From contig CAJNDT010003223.1 of NCBI GenBank assembly GCA_905221615.1, positions 868,001-932,000 of the forward strand: 64,000 bases of DNA. Reading direction: 5' to 3'. Positions 31,725 to 45,104 of this stretch are shown here, in pieces. Below the pieces are notes generated by a model, which worked only from the letters and a program-made list of their open reading frames with translations, did not search any database and had not been told where the DNA came from. Source of the DNA: Symbiodinium sp. CCMP2592 (taxonomy: Eukaryota; Sar; Dinophyceae; Suessiales; Symbiodiniaceae). The position numbers were made by a program, and so were the translations under genes. Every line of letters begins with the position of its first letter. The first letter of the stretch is position 1.

Positions 31725-34700
31725 CCCAAACCCTACGCGGTCGAACTGGGCATACCGAGAGGCCGGTATCTGGCACACCATGGTGTCGCACAACTCCAAG
31801 CTCTACATCTTCGGAGGCCTTCATTTTTTGTCTGCGTCGTATTCATATTACTAACAAGTATTGCTCTTGTATCATTACCCCTGCAACTGTATTGTTACTG
31901 TTCTTGCTGTAAATGAATCTAAGCTTATTGCTATTAAAGAAACAACAATCAGAGTAAAAGTAATGATGACTGTTACTGTTACCTTTATAAGTCTTATCGT
32001 CATTTTCATTTACGGTTTCCATGACGGTATCTAGCATTACGATGTTTGATATGACCACCCTTATTGAGTAGCCTTGCTCTCAGTTTTCAGGCGGCTTGTG
32101 CGTATCGTTGATGTTTTTGTCTACTGCCAGTACTACCGGTAGTGTTAAAGATTCAGGTTGTGCATGCTGGTTGGAAATGTAGGGCCTCGCTGGTGGAATG
32201 ACCAAGGCTTGAAAACAGCTGTCAGAACTACGCCAAACCCCTAAATTCATAGCCCACATTTTTCAATGTCTGGAGGTGGAGCTATAGCACCGGCCGAACA
32301 GAGCACAAGAGCAGCTACAAGTTCTGAGGGATACGCAACAAGAGTGACACCAGAGGTAGTGGGAGCAATGGCTGTTAATCTTTCACTACTTAAAGGATCA
32401 TGGGACTTAGTAACTAGGGTTATAAGTAGGGTAACTATACTTATAACCCCAATTAAGGTACTTATAACCTTACTTAATAAGTCCCATGATCCTCCAAGTA
32501 GAAGCTCTTGGGCGAGGCTTCTCCGATGGGGGCGAGCCGCTGGGGCAGGCTCGTCCTAGAGCCGGCATGCAGGATAAAGAATTTCCATGTTAAGAGTTGA
32601 GGGCTTAGGGTTTTAGGGTTTAGGTCTGAGGGTCTTAGGATTTCGGGCTGGTTTAGGGCTTAGGGCTTTAGGGTTTAGACCCTACTTGGAGGGTCGGGGG
32701 ACTTAGTAAGTAGGTAGTAAGCAGACTTATAAGTACCCTAAAAGGGACCCTAATCGGGGTTATGGTACTTATAAGTCCCTAAAGTAAGCAGTTACTAAGT
32801 CCCCCGACCCTCCAAGTAGGGTCTTAGGGTTTAGGGATGGTTTAGAGCCTAGAGCCTAGGGTTTTTACACCAGCTTCTCCTAGACGGGCGGAGGGAAGAC
32901 AAGAGAGAAACGAAGGGCCCACGAGCACTTGCACCGACTTTGCGCCTCTTCCCGAATCCGCAATGCCATGCCATCTCCCTCCGAAGTTCTTCTTTGCTTC
33001 GGTCCGGGTGCCTGATTGAGAGAAGTCTTACCCACCATGACAAATTTGTGGAGAGTTTCTCAATCGTACGTACAGCCAACACCTTGAGGTCTAGGAGTTT
33101 CAAGCTTACGGTTCAGACTTGCTAAATTCAGCACAGACTGCATTCCCTCGCAGGGCGATGCGCGCGGCGCATATGGAATTTCAGAGGCCAGGCTGTGAGT
33201 TTCTGGCGCAGCCTCGGCCATGAACCTTGAACTACCCTGCAAGCCCTACTTCGAGGTTCATGGGCAGCTATAAGTGGGGTTATAAGTCCCCTAATATGGG
33301 TTATAAGTATAATTACCCTACTACTCATGAACCTCCAAGTACACCCCCAACCCTAAACCCTGCAATTCTTGAACATTGCCATCCCAGTTGTGAGAAAAGC
33401 CTGCCCACATGTGCAGGTCCACCCTACCTCACAGCTTGCCCAATAGTGTAATGCCAACCCCCCTAGTACTCAAGGTATCTATAGCAGAACATGCACCCAA
33501 AGCCCTGTTGCCCTACTTTAGCTAGGAGCCCTTCAATTCCCATTGCCCCCCCCCCCCCCTCCTCGCTGCCCCAAAAAGGAAGAACCACTTACATCAGATT
33601 TCAATCCCCAGAAGGCGAAACCCCAACATCCTAAATCCCAATAGCACCTGAAGACTAAGCTGAGCTCGGGGTTCGGGTTTAGGGTCCTGGAATCCTGAAA
33701 CCTTACCGCCATAGAGCCCGAGTCCTCAAGGCGAAAAGACCCCTGGAACTCGACGCGCCTTAACTGGGTTCTTGTTGAGCTACCTAGTTGTTATCATAAG
33801 AAGGAAACCTTTTTATTTGCTACAGATCCTATTGTGGTAATTAAATTTGAACCGTTAACAAGAACCCAGTTAAGATCTGCAGTAAACCCGCGAATCCCTC
33901 AGCCCTGAAACCTCAAACCCTAAAAGCCATATTCAAGCCCAAAACCCTGAATCCATTAAGCCGTGTAAAGCCAAGAAGCCTCAGTTCCCACGGATGATGA
34001 TATAAATCCGACATTACCCATAATAAAAACAATCTACCAGAATTTCCATAGTCTAGGGTCCTTAAGGCAATGCAGGATTTCGATCATTCGTATAAGCAAC
34101 GAAACCTAGAAGCCCTAAGCCCCAATGAGTCCTTGGGAGCCCTCAACACCCTCGGCACTGAAACAACAGTAACAATCATCATAAGGGTGGTTGTCAATAT
34201 GGGGGGTCCCTTTTTGGGGGGTACCCTAAATACAAGGTGCCGTGCTATATTAAAGACCCCAAAAAGGGACCCTAATTTTGACAACCACCCATAATATACT
34301 TGATAACGCTACCAAATGTACTACTAGTCATAGCAACAACAGTAAAATGGTTATAGTCATAGTAATAGTGATAGTAGTGATCGCTATTGCAATAATAATG
34401 GTGATCGTAGTCATAGTAACAATAATAATGATAGCAGTAATCGCTATTGCTGAAGACACTAATCAGATGCAAGCCATGCAGCACTTGGAGGTTCATGGGC
34501 AGTTACTTATAACTAGCCCTGAACCTCCAAGTAGGCCCTAAACCCTAGAGAATCCCTCTAGATCCCTTTAAAGGGACCCTTAAAGGAACTGCCCTTGAAC
34601 CTGCAAGCAGGCTTTGGGTTCTGATGAGTTTCACGTATTGGATTTGGAGAGCCAGAGCCCCGGCAGGTCCGGTACTTTTGGGGGCCTTAGTAATGAGAAT

Positions 34701-37700
34701 AGGGTTCCTTTAAAGGGGAATCCTTTAAAGGGGTCTATAAGGGATCTATCCTATTTAGGCCCCATATTAGTGCCATCGCTTCGATTCTTGGGACTTTGCA
34801 ATATCGGTAGTTCGAGGGTTAGGGTTCTTGTGGGGCAGGGTTTAAAGGGTTTGGGTTGATCTACTGGCGGATTTCGGCTGAATTCCGTCTTCGGTCTGGC
34901 CTTCTTTCGCAATGCCGTTAGAGTCCCCTTCGTCGCTGATCTTGCAGCAGTGCTTTGCTATGCTAGCAAAACATATGCTTGCCACTGTATTATTGCATAA
35001 CTCGACAACATATACTGTTTAAACGGGTCATAGTTTCCTAATGTTTCCTACCTTTGCACTTGGCTTTCACTAGCTATGCATTATGCCCATAGCTTCGCGT
35101 CTAGTTGCTCAATGTTCTCTGGCTATCTTATATGACACCCCGTTTACATGTTACTCCTAAACCGTAACCCCTGAACCCTAAACGCTAAATCCTAAACCCG
35201 AATAGAAAACCCTTATTGGAATGAGCCTTATAGGAACCCTTAACGGAGCCCTACGGAGCTTCCGTAGGTACCCTTAAAGGAATCCTAACAAACTTCGCTG
35301 GCGCTTTTTTTGGACTGAGGCTGGATTCTTGTTAAGGGATTGAAAATTAAGTTACCATATTGGGGATCTATAGTAAATAGTTAATATGGTTTCCTGATCT
35401 TAAATCAAATCCCTCCAGGTAACTCAAATGAGACTCAAACTAAGTCCCTTCAGGAAACCTAAAATAAGACTCCTTAACAAGACCCACTAAAGCATTAACT
35501 AGTTAATATGGTTTCCTGATTATTATGGTATCTTCAACTAAGTCCCTTCAGGTAACTTAAAAAGCAGACTCCTTGACACGACCCACTACTTACCTTTGGT
35601 TAGTAGGGAATGGAGGAATGGGGTACACGTATAACTTACTCTTACTACCATTCTTCCATTCCCTACGAACCAAGGGTTACGGTAAGGTATAGGATTACTA
35701 AGGCCCCTATATTACAGTACCCTTATAGATCCCTTATAGTAACCCTTCTAGACCCCATTCTTCCATTCCCTACTAAACCCTAAACCCTAAACAAAAACCC
35801 CTAAACCCTAAACCAAAACCCCTAAACCGTAAACCAAAACCCTTAAACCCTAAACCAAAACCCTAAACCCCAAACCCACTAAGGTATGGAGCTACGGCAG
35901 CTCTATGGCCTCGGGGCGGGGGCGAAGCCGCCCGCGGCCTCGGTGAGGAAAGCCAGGGGTCGCCCCTTAAAGGCACCCTTAAAGCAACCCTTAAATGCAC
36001 CCTTAAAGGAACCCTTAAAGGGAGCCTTAAAGGAACCCTTAAAGGTACCCTTAAAGCAACCCTTAAAGCAACCCTTAAAGGCACCCTTAAAGGAGCCCTA
36101 GACCCTATACTTGGAGGTTCATGGGTAGTTATAAGTAGGGTGAAAAGTAGGGTAACTATACACCCTATACTTGGCGGTTCATGGGTAGTTTTAAGTAGGG
36201 ATATAAGTAGGACAACTATACTTATATCCCATATTGGGGGACTTAAAACCCCACTTATACCTACCCATGAACCTCCAAGTATAGATCCCTTGAAGGTACG
36301 AGGTGTCGGGTTTAGGGTGTAAGGTTTAGGGTTTCAGGTTTGGGGTTGAAGGTTTGGGGTTTAGGGTTTGGGGTATGTCTTCTGATGGGCCTACTGCCTA
36401 CTATCCCAGCCCGAAACCACAGGAGGAGGCCCCAGGAATGTTGGGGAGCATAGGCATGCAATAACTGCGCAGCTGTTCGCGCACCGAGGGTTTTCGGTTT
36501 AGGGGTTTAGGGTTTAGAGTTTAGGGGTTTAGAGAAGGGGCATTTTGTCGCTGCAGCTGCTGCGACTCCTGGTCTCTGATTCACAAAGGCTGTCTTTGTC
36601 TTTACCTGCCTGTGTGTCACATCATCAAGTATGAGAGTCACACAGAGGTCACCTAAGACCAGGGGTCGGGGCCAAATATCCTTACAAAGAATACCCCCTT
36701 TATAGTCCTTAACGTATTTTACTAATTATACTATAGTATCCTCCAACACACCCTGTCTCAGTCGTGACCCCCTCATTTTGTTAATCCCTGTCCCCTTTGC
36801 CGAGGCCGCAGTCTTGCTACTGCCACACGGCTACGGTGGTGGGACACTCAGAGTCGGCTAACATGACAATCCCCGCCACCGCCATCCTTAGGGCCTTCTG
36901 GTGTAGGGCTTAGGATTTAGAGTTTAGGGCTGGAAGTTGAGGGCTTAGGGTTTAGGACATTTAAGGGTTCCTACAGCCCTTAGCATACTGCGACTCTGCG
37001 TGCTGCCCGGATGATTACCGAATGAGGATCCTAAATCCTGAACCTGAACCCTAAAGGCCCTCTAAAGGCTAAACCTGCCAAGGAAGGATTCCTTAAAGGA
37101 TCCCTTTAGAGCATCCCCCCAAGGATTCCTTTGAAGGATCCCTTAGGATTTAGGGTTTAGGGATCCCAAACCCTAAATCCTAAGCCCTTTAGGGTTTCTG
37201 CTCCAAGGTGGGAGTTTCAGAAAATAGGGGACCCTAATATACGTGGAGGGTCGGGGGACTTAGTAACTGGTTATTTTAGGGACTTATAAGTACCATAACC
37301 CCAATTAGGGTCCCTTTTAGGGCACTTATAAGTCTACTTGCTACCTACTTACTAAGTCCCCCGACCCTCCAAGTACTGCCCTAAGTAGTAGGATCCTTAT
37401 TATAAGGACCCAAAATAAGGTGGCCCCGAATTTTCGGAAACTCTCAACCCCTATAGAGCCCTTTAAAGAAACCCTTGTAGTACCCTTATAGTAACCCTTC
37501 AAAGGCCCCCCTAATTTTCGGAAACTCCAAACCCTAAACCCTTTATAGATCTCCTGTAAGGAACCCTTTATAAGGATCCCTTTAAAGGAACCCTTACAGT
37601 ACTCTTAACCCTTTAAAGGTACCCCCTAATTTTCAGAAACTTCTATATGGGTGGTTGTCAAAATTATGGTCCCTTTTTATAGAGCCCTTTCAAGAAACCC

Positions 37701-40700
37701 TTCTAGTAACCCTTTAAAGGAACCCCCTAATTTCCGGAAGCTCCAAACCCTAAACCCTGTACAGATCCCTTTAAGGAACCCCATATACCTTTAAAGGAAC
37801 CCCCCAATCTTCGGAAACTCCAAACCCTAAACCCTTTTATAGATCCCTTTAAGGAACCCTATAATACCCTTAACCCTTTAAAGGTACCCCCTAATTTTCG
37901 GAAACTGTAAACCCCTATACAGCCCTTTGAAGAAACCCTTCTAGTAACCCTTTAAAGGAACCCTTATAGGTAAACCCTAAGCCCTTCATAGAACCCTTAT
38001 AGATCCCTTTAAGGAACCCGTCTAGATCCCTTTAAAGGTACCTCTAGTTTTCGGAAAGTTTCAGGTGGGCAATAGCATGCTGGTCTTCGGCGGCTGTGGG
38101 CCCAGCTTCGACCAGCTCCCGGGCCTCATGGTCTACGACTTTGCCCAGGCATTTGGGGTCTTAGGGTTTGGGGTTTTAAGGGTTTTAGGGCTTTGGGGGT
38201 TTAGGGTTTAGGGTTTAGGGGTTGAGGGTTTAGGGTTTAGGATTTAGGGGTTTAGGATTTAGGGGTTTAGGGTTCAGGGTTTAGGAATTAGGGGTTTAGG
38301 GTTTTAGGGTTCAGGGTTTAGGGTTCAGGGTGTAGGGTTTAGGAATTAGGGGTTTAGGGTTTTAGGGTTCAGGGTTCAGGGTTTAGGGTTTAGGGTTCAG
38401 GGGTTTAGAGTTCAGGGTTTAGGGGTTTAGAAACCAGGGTCCGGGTTTGCCTTAGGGTGTTTAGGGTTCCGGCTTGAGCTTTTGGCGTTAAGGGTCTGCG
38501 ACTTTGCCTAGGCACCAATCGACCGGGACTGGAAGCATAACCGCAGCGCAACCCTAGTGACTATGTTCTTACTCACGTTGTTACAGGATTTCCTGAGCCC
38601 TTAATGTGTTTCAAATTAAGTTTCATGCAGGGCCCTGTATTGCAAGATCGGGACGATAAGGGGGAAACCACCCCAGAGAATGCCGACGCCAATATTGAGA
38701 TACCACTACTGAGAATGCCGACGCCCATATTAAGCTTTCACAATGTAGAGTTTAGGGTCTTTTCGCCAGGCCTCTGTGACCGCCGTGCCCAAATACATGT
38801 GTAGTCACATGTTGGGAATGCGCTTCGAATTCGGGCGCTTCGGGGCTTGTGCTGGGCCATGCTAAACCCTGAAAGTTTGAACCCCGGGTTGCATAAAGTG
38901 ACGAAGCCCTAACGAAGCCCGGGTGTGGTTTCGTGGAGACACGGCTCAGTGCGGCTCCAGTGCAGCAGAAGCTCTTCAAACTGCCTTCCGCTCTTGTTCG
39001 ACTCGCAATCTTGATCAACCTATTTTTCCGTTGGTAGTTGGTTTGGTTTTCTTGTTGTTGTTGTTGTTGCTGTTGCGTTTGTTGCTGTCGTTGTGATTTC
39101 GGCGACGATGAACGGCCGCCAGCAGCGATAATGCTGTGAATATTCATGATGGTGAGGATGACGGTGGTTCATAGACCCTCAACCCCTAATATAGGGGCCT
39201 AAATCATCACCAATAGCGTTTTTGAGTATAATGAACTCTATAGTCTAAACATTCAGACCCCTATAGTAATTGCTACACCCCAAGCCTTCAGATCTCCAGG
39301 CCTGTAACGCTAGCAGCAAATATGGCTTCAGACTTTATGGTATTAATAGGGTTTAGGGCTTAGGGTTTATGGGTTTAGGGTATTAGGGTTTAGGGTATTA
39401 GGGTTTAGGGCTTAGGGTGTAGGGTTTAGGGGTTTAGGGAAATATTTCGCGAGACGTGCCAGGGAAAGTGGCGATGTCCTCCTTGCTCTGGCACGCCGCC
39501 TCGGCAGCGGCAAGGTCACTCTGCGTGCGCAGTGCAGGACGGAAGTCGGCGGGTCATGTCTGAAGGTTTGGGGGGTATAGCTTAGGTACGGCCCCCACAC
39601 AGTAGGAGTCTATAATAGGGCTACTATTAAGGTCCTACTATATCTGCATTATGAATCTTATTCAACTATTGCTGAGTGGGGGCCGTACCCAAGGTATAGC
39701 ATGTACTATAGGGGCCTTGATAATTAGACTAGGGTCAGGAGCCCAGTTTGAAGTAGTGGCAAGTAGAGTTAATCCGCAGCTCATATAAAACACACACAGA
39801 AAGACCGACACGTACTGTGCGAATTATCAGAACACGAAGAAACATCATGCCCCACTTGGACAAATAAATCTCTCACACAGCTCAAGAAGATACATAAAAG
39901 ATCCACAACAGCATGGAGACTTTAAAGGCAGCAAGAACACGAACATCTTTCAGGCTGAGGATTGCAGGTAAACCACGGAAGTGGCCACACTACTGACATA
40001 CACCGGCCAACGGGCCAAGACATGAGAAACCAATTCGGCTTCTGCTGGCCAACCTGATAGCTGATAGCAGCATGAGTAGGACAGAGACAGCACAAGTAGT
40101 GATTGCACAGTTGAAGCGAAATGCGCGAAAGGTCTGCATGCAGTTCTGATATGATGTGTGCACCATTAGACGCGGGGCCACCCACCAAAGGCAGAATGTG
40201 AACGTTCATAATCATCATCATCATCATCATCACATGCAAGCAGAAACGTGGCTTGTATGAGCCACAATATGCATATCTCTTGTCAAGCTGAATGGATACT
40301 CCTGTAAATCCATGTGCTCCGGCTACCTGCGATGGATCTTGGATTTACTACTGCGGATGCGTTTGCATATGAACCTGACCACGAAGCTTGCCAGGACGAT
40401 AGCTGCCTGTGCGTGTTTGGGGGCATCGAGCTCACCATTGAGCAGGGCATTGGCAGGGTTTACAACGATGCCGTCGTCCTGGACGTGACGTTGCAGTCTC
40501 AGACCTCGGATTCTTCGATAGTTGGGCTCGTAGGGCTAAGCAATGGGTTTAGGTTTCGTGGGAGGTACAGGTAGTAAATAGGTGACATAGGGGCCTAAAA
40601 GATACCAATACTTTTTTGGGGCTCTTAATTAATAATTAAAAGTATAGTATAAGATACACCCCCAAACCCTATCCCAATTATTCTTATTGCAACTTAGGTC

Positions 40701-42502
40701 AGTTACATTCGGGTGACATTGTCTGAGAGACTGCACCTGAATCGACTACCGAGTTTTCATTGCTGAGGGTACTTGGGCGGTTTGTTTTCCGCTTTCGTAG
40801 AGGCCTGAGACCGATCCTCGAAGTGCTTGGCCACTGGGCTGACGCCGCAATGGACTAAACCTTAAAAAAACCCTAAGCTCCTTAAAACAAACCTTAAGTT
40901 CCAAATTCCAAAGCCTGAGCCCAGAGCCCGGTAAGCTTGAATGTGACGGTTGATGATATAAATCCTGCATTACCCATAATAAGGAATATACCATAATTCC
41001 CATATATTAGGGTCCTTAAGGTAATGCGGGATTTATATCATCAATCCTAAACCCTAAACCCTAAAACCCTATAGATCCCTTAAAGGAGCCTCTTAAAGGT
41101 ATCCCTATAGATCCCTTTAAAGGAGCCCTATGGATTTTTATCATCAACCGGAGAACCCAGAGCCGTAAGGCCCCCCCGACCTGGAAGACGTATGGGTTCG
41201 GTAGTTCTCTAAATTAGGGGTCCCTTTTCAGGGTTCCTTCAAGGGTGCTTTTTGGGCTTCTATAGGGTTTCTGTAAGGGTACTATAAGGATAGTTCTCTA
41301 AATTTGGGTCCGTTTTTAGATTCTTAAAAGTAGTACGGCCACCCTCATGAAAAGCGCCTTAAAAGGGGGCCCGAATGCAGAGAACTATCCGTATGATACA
41401 AGGTTGCTAAACGGTTAGTACAGGGTTAAATGCCTGCTATCAGGTTTCCTCCTCGGTTACTGTGGGGTCCACTACTCGTTCTTGTCTTCCTTGCATGGTC
41501 CTCTCCTCCTAAACCCTAAACCCTAATCTTCTCCTCCCCTAAACCCTAAACCCTACACCCTAATCTTCTCCTCTCTTTATGTTTGCTCTTAGGTCCTGGA
41601 CGTGGACGAAGCAGAACCCCTCGGGCAACATCCCTGCTGCCAGGCCGGGGCTTTTTGGGGGTCCCCCGAACTAAGCGGGGTCTTCTTGAAACAACGGGGC
41701 CAGGGACCCTGGCCCTTGCTTCGGGGCCCTTTAAGGTGGGAGCCTTTTAGAGATGGAGATCATGTGCGGTGGTTTTCTAGGGCTTCGGAGCCTCCTGCTG
41801 GGGCCAAGAAGAAACCGAGCGGTTTAGTTTAGTTCAGAAACTTCAGGATTTACGTAGGGTTCAGTGGGGTTTGGGGTTTAGGGTTTAGGGGGTTTAGGGG
41901 TTTAGGGTTTAGGGTTTAGGGGTTTAGGGTTTAGGGGTTTACGGTTTACGGAGGGCCAGTGAACTGTATCTGCACAGCTGGCAGCTTCAGCCGGGTCCCA
42001 GGTTTGGGCACGCCGCGACTACTCTGCCGCGGCAGGGGCCTCAGCGAAGACCCATGAAAGCTTCAAGTTTGGTGTTCCGATGTTGCTTGCTCAGTAAGGG
42101 GAACGGGTCTAGAAAGTTCTTCACATAAAGCTTGGTGCAAGCTTTCCGATGCTCTGCCAGGCAATCGTCGTGCATGCTGGTCATTGGAGGTCGTGATCAC
42201 ATGACATCTCCCAAAGGCGGATTGGGGAGCACATCTTAAGTTCGGTCGAAGATCTGCAGTTTCATTTTGCTACTGATGCTGGAGCGGCTCCTTTAAAGCT
42301 TGCATAGATGTGATGTGATGCCTCTTTCAGATGCGCTGGTTCGCGACCACACGGGCCTTCACATTCTGGACACTGCCAGGCGGGCCAGTGTTGGATAGAA
42401 GAGGGGGGCTGCTTGCGATACCACTCTGCATGAGATCTTTTACCCCTACGCGCAATGCGTAGATGCACATATTGCATACAACAGTCTGTATATTATGTAT
42501 AC

Positions 42503-42579
<77 letters not shown>

Positions 42580-44298
42580 TGTGCACTATCTATCCCTCTA
42601 TCTTTCTATCGACCTACCTATCTATCGATCTATCTATCTATCTGCCTGTCTATCGATTTGTCTATCTATCCATCCGAAAGGAACCCAAAACCAACGTTCC
42701 CGAGGCAAACCTGGACAGAGCAGTCCTTTGGTGGCCGGCCGCCAGAGAAGGCGGGAGACAGAGCCCAGAAGTTTAGAGGTTTGATTTAGGGTTTGGGGTT
42801 TGGGGTGGGGGTTTAGGGTTTGGGGGTTTAGGGTCGGGGTTTAGGGTTTAGGAGTTTGGGTGTCTTACGGCTCGAATTCGGTTCGGGGCTTTGTGCTTAG
42901 CAGTTTGAAGTTGTGTCCAAGGCCTTTCCAGGGTGATGCTGGCGGGGTTTGTTCTGAGTTTACTGCGGTTCACACTGTTGATGGACAAAATCCTGCATTG
43001 CCCATTTTAAGGAATGTACCATACTTGCCATAGTTTAGGGTCCTTGGGGTCATGCAGGATTTTGTCCATCAGCAGCAGTGCTCTGTTCGGCTTTATAGCT
43101 GAAGCTTCTGAGGCTTGTGGGGTTGACTTCCAGTGTTCTGAGTCTGTTCGGTTTTACATTTGAAGCTTGTGGGGCTTCTGGGCCCAGAGAGCGCAATACC
43201 CAATCAAGGAATATGGCTTGAAAAATAAAGGGCTTCATATTAGGATTTTAGCTATATTCCTTAATTAAGGGGTATTGGGCCCTCTGGGGGGCTGATATCT
43301 CTGGAGGAGCTCCCCGGCAACTTGCGAAAATCTTCAGGCAGGAATTTTGGAGTCCTGCGCCACGACGACTACTATATGGACCGCAACAAGCCAAAACATC
43401 ACGGAACCGCCCAAACTCCAAACCCTGATCTCGAAACTTTCGAAACCGTAAACTCTAGATCGTAAGGCCTGAAGCCCAATCCCTATGCCCGAAACTGTAA
43501 GCTGTCAGGCATTCTACCCTTCGACCTGCTTGATTGACGATCAGACGCTGCTCTTTCTTTCGGGCAGCCGTGGTCGCTGGGAGCCTGCCAAGGACCGGTC
43601 AGCAAAGCAACCACCCAGAGACTCCAAAAGCCTTTAATTAAGGAATATACCTTGAATTATAGTAGGATCCTTAATATAATCTAAGGTATATTCCTTAATT
43701 AAGGGATATTGGAGTCTCTGGGCAGGATGACAAGACTAACGGCGCGACGAGATCAAAGTAGTACTGCTCGTCAGCTCGTCGCCGTAGTCGTCGCTGGGCA
43801 TAGCGTCTGAAACCGACAGCTCGTGAAATCTCAAGATCCTTCAGACTCTTCCTCCAACTTCCGAAAGCCGTGCTTGGAATGTCTGGAATCTGTACCATCC
43901 TCACCAAATGCAAGCACAGAGACAGGTTGCTCGAAAGATGCACCCCGAAGTGCTTCGACTTTGTCGCCAGGACGTGCTGGAAGTCTTCCTCTTGGACCTC
44001 GAGGCCTGCATGAGAGTACAGTCGCGGATGGATTCTGAGTAGCCGGAGTCACCGTAGCAGGGTGCTCGCTGTTGCTGTTGGTTTTGGCATTCGCTTCTTT
44101 GCTGCTGTCCCTAAACCCTAAACCCCAAAGGGTGCTTATCACGTTGTCGACTTAGGATTCTGGTTATTCTGGTTCAGCGTGCCCTCAGGGCCCTGTTTCT
44201 GATCACAAGATATCGAGCCTGTTGCTGTTTGACTTCTCATTTTTGGTGATATGTACGTTACAGACATATATACACATATGCGTATCATTAGATGTAAG

Positions 44299-44359
<61 letters not shown>

Positions 44360-44482
44360 TTGTATATGTATATGTATGCGTGTATATCTATACAAGTAGT
44401 AATAAGCAAACAGAGATGTATCGTTCTCTCTCTCTCTCTCTTGCTCTCTCTTTGTCTTTTTCTCTCTCTATCTCTCTCTCTC

Positions 44483-44546
<64 letters not shown>

Positions 44547-45066
44547 TCTCTCTCCTCCAAAATGTCATGCAATATCATGTATCCTCCTCTCTTAATGGCA
44601 TGGCAGGCCTGGGTTTGGAGCCGGCCATGCCTCCAGGGTATCCCGCCGAAGCCTCGGTTTACTGTGGGTTTTGCCAATTTCCATGGCTTGAGACGGCCGA
44701 TTTGGGGGTTGTGAAGCCGGTTTTCGACATATTTCAACCAGCTTTGTTGGGCTTTGTGGCACAGGCGTTGAGCTTTAAGGAGGAGCTTAGGGTTTGCAGA
44801 GGACTTTGCGAAGGATCATGCTGGCCAGCGGCAGGACCGTCAATCATCAGGAATGCGAGAATCTGTGGCAGCCCACACTTTAGGGCTTAGGGTATGTTGT
44901 AGTAGTAGGTTGGTAGGAGGTTAGGGTTAGTGGTGAGAGGTGTGGTCGTAGTAGTTCTACTCGTAGTAGTCGAAGTAGTCGTGGGAGTAGTGGCAGTAGT
45001 AGTACCAGTAAGAAGGATGCCCATATTGATGGTGTATATATATATATATATAATTATATGTATGTG

Positions 45067-45104
<38 letters not shown>

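Noticed and set aside
42455..42789. Tyr-Ile repeat open frames
   Set aside because: They translate the (TA)n and CTAT microsatellites.
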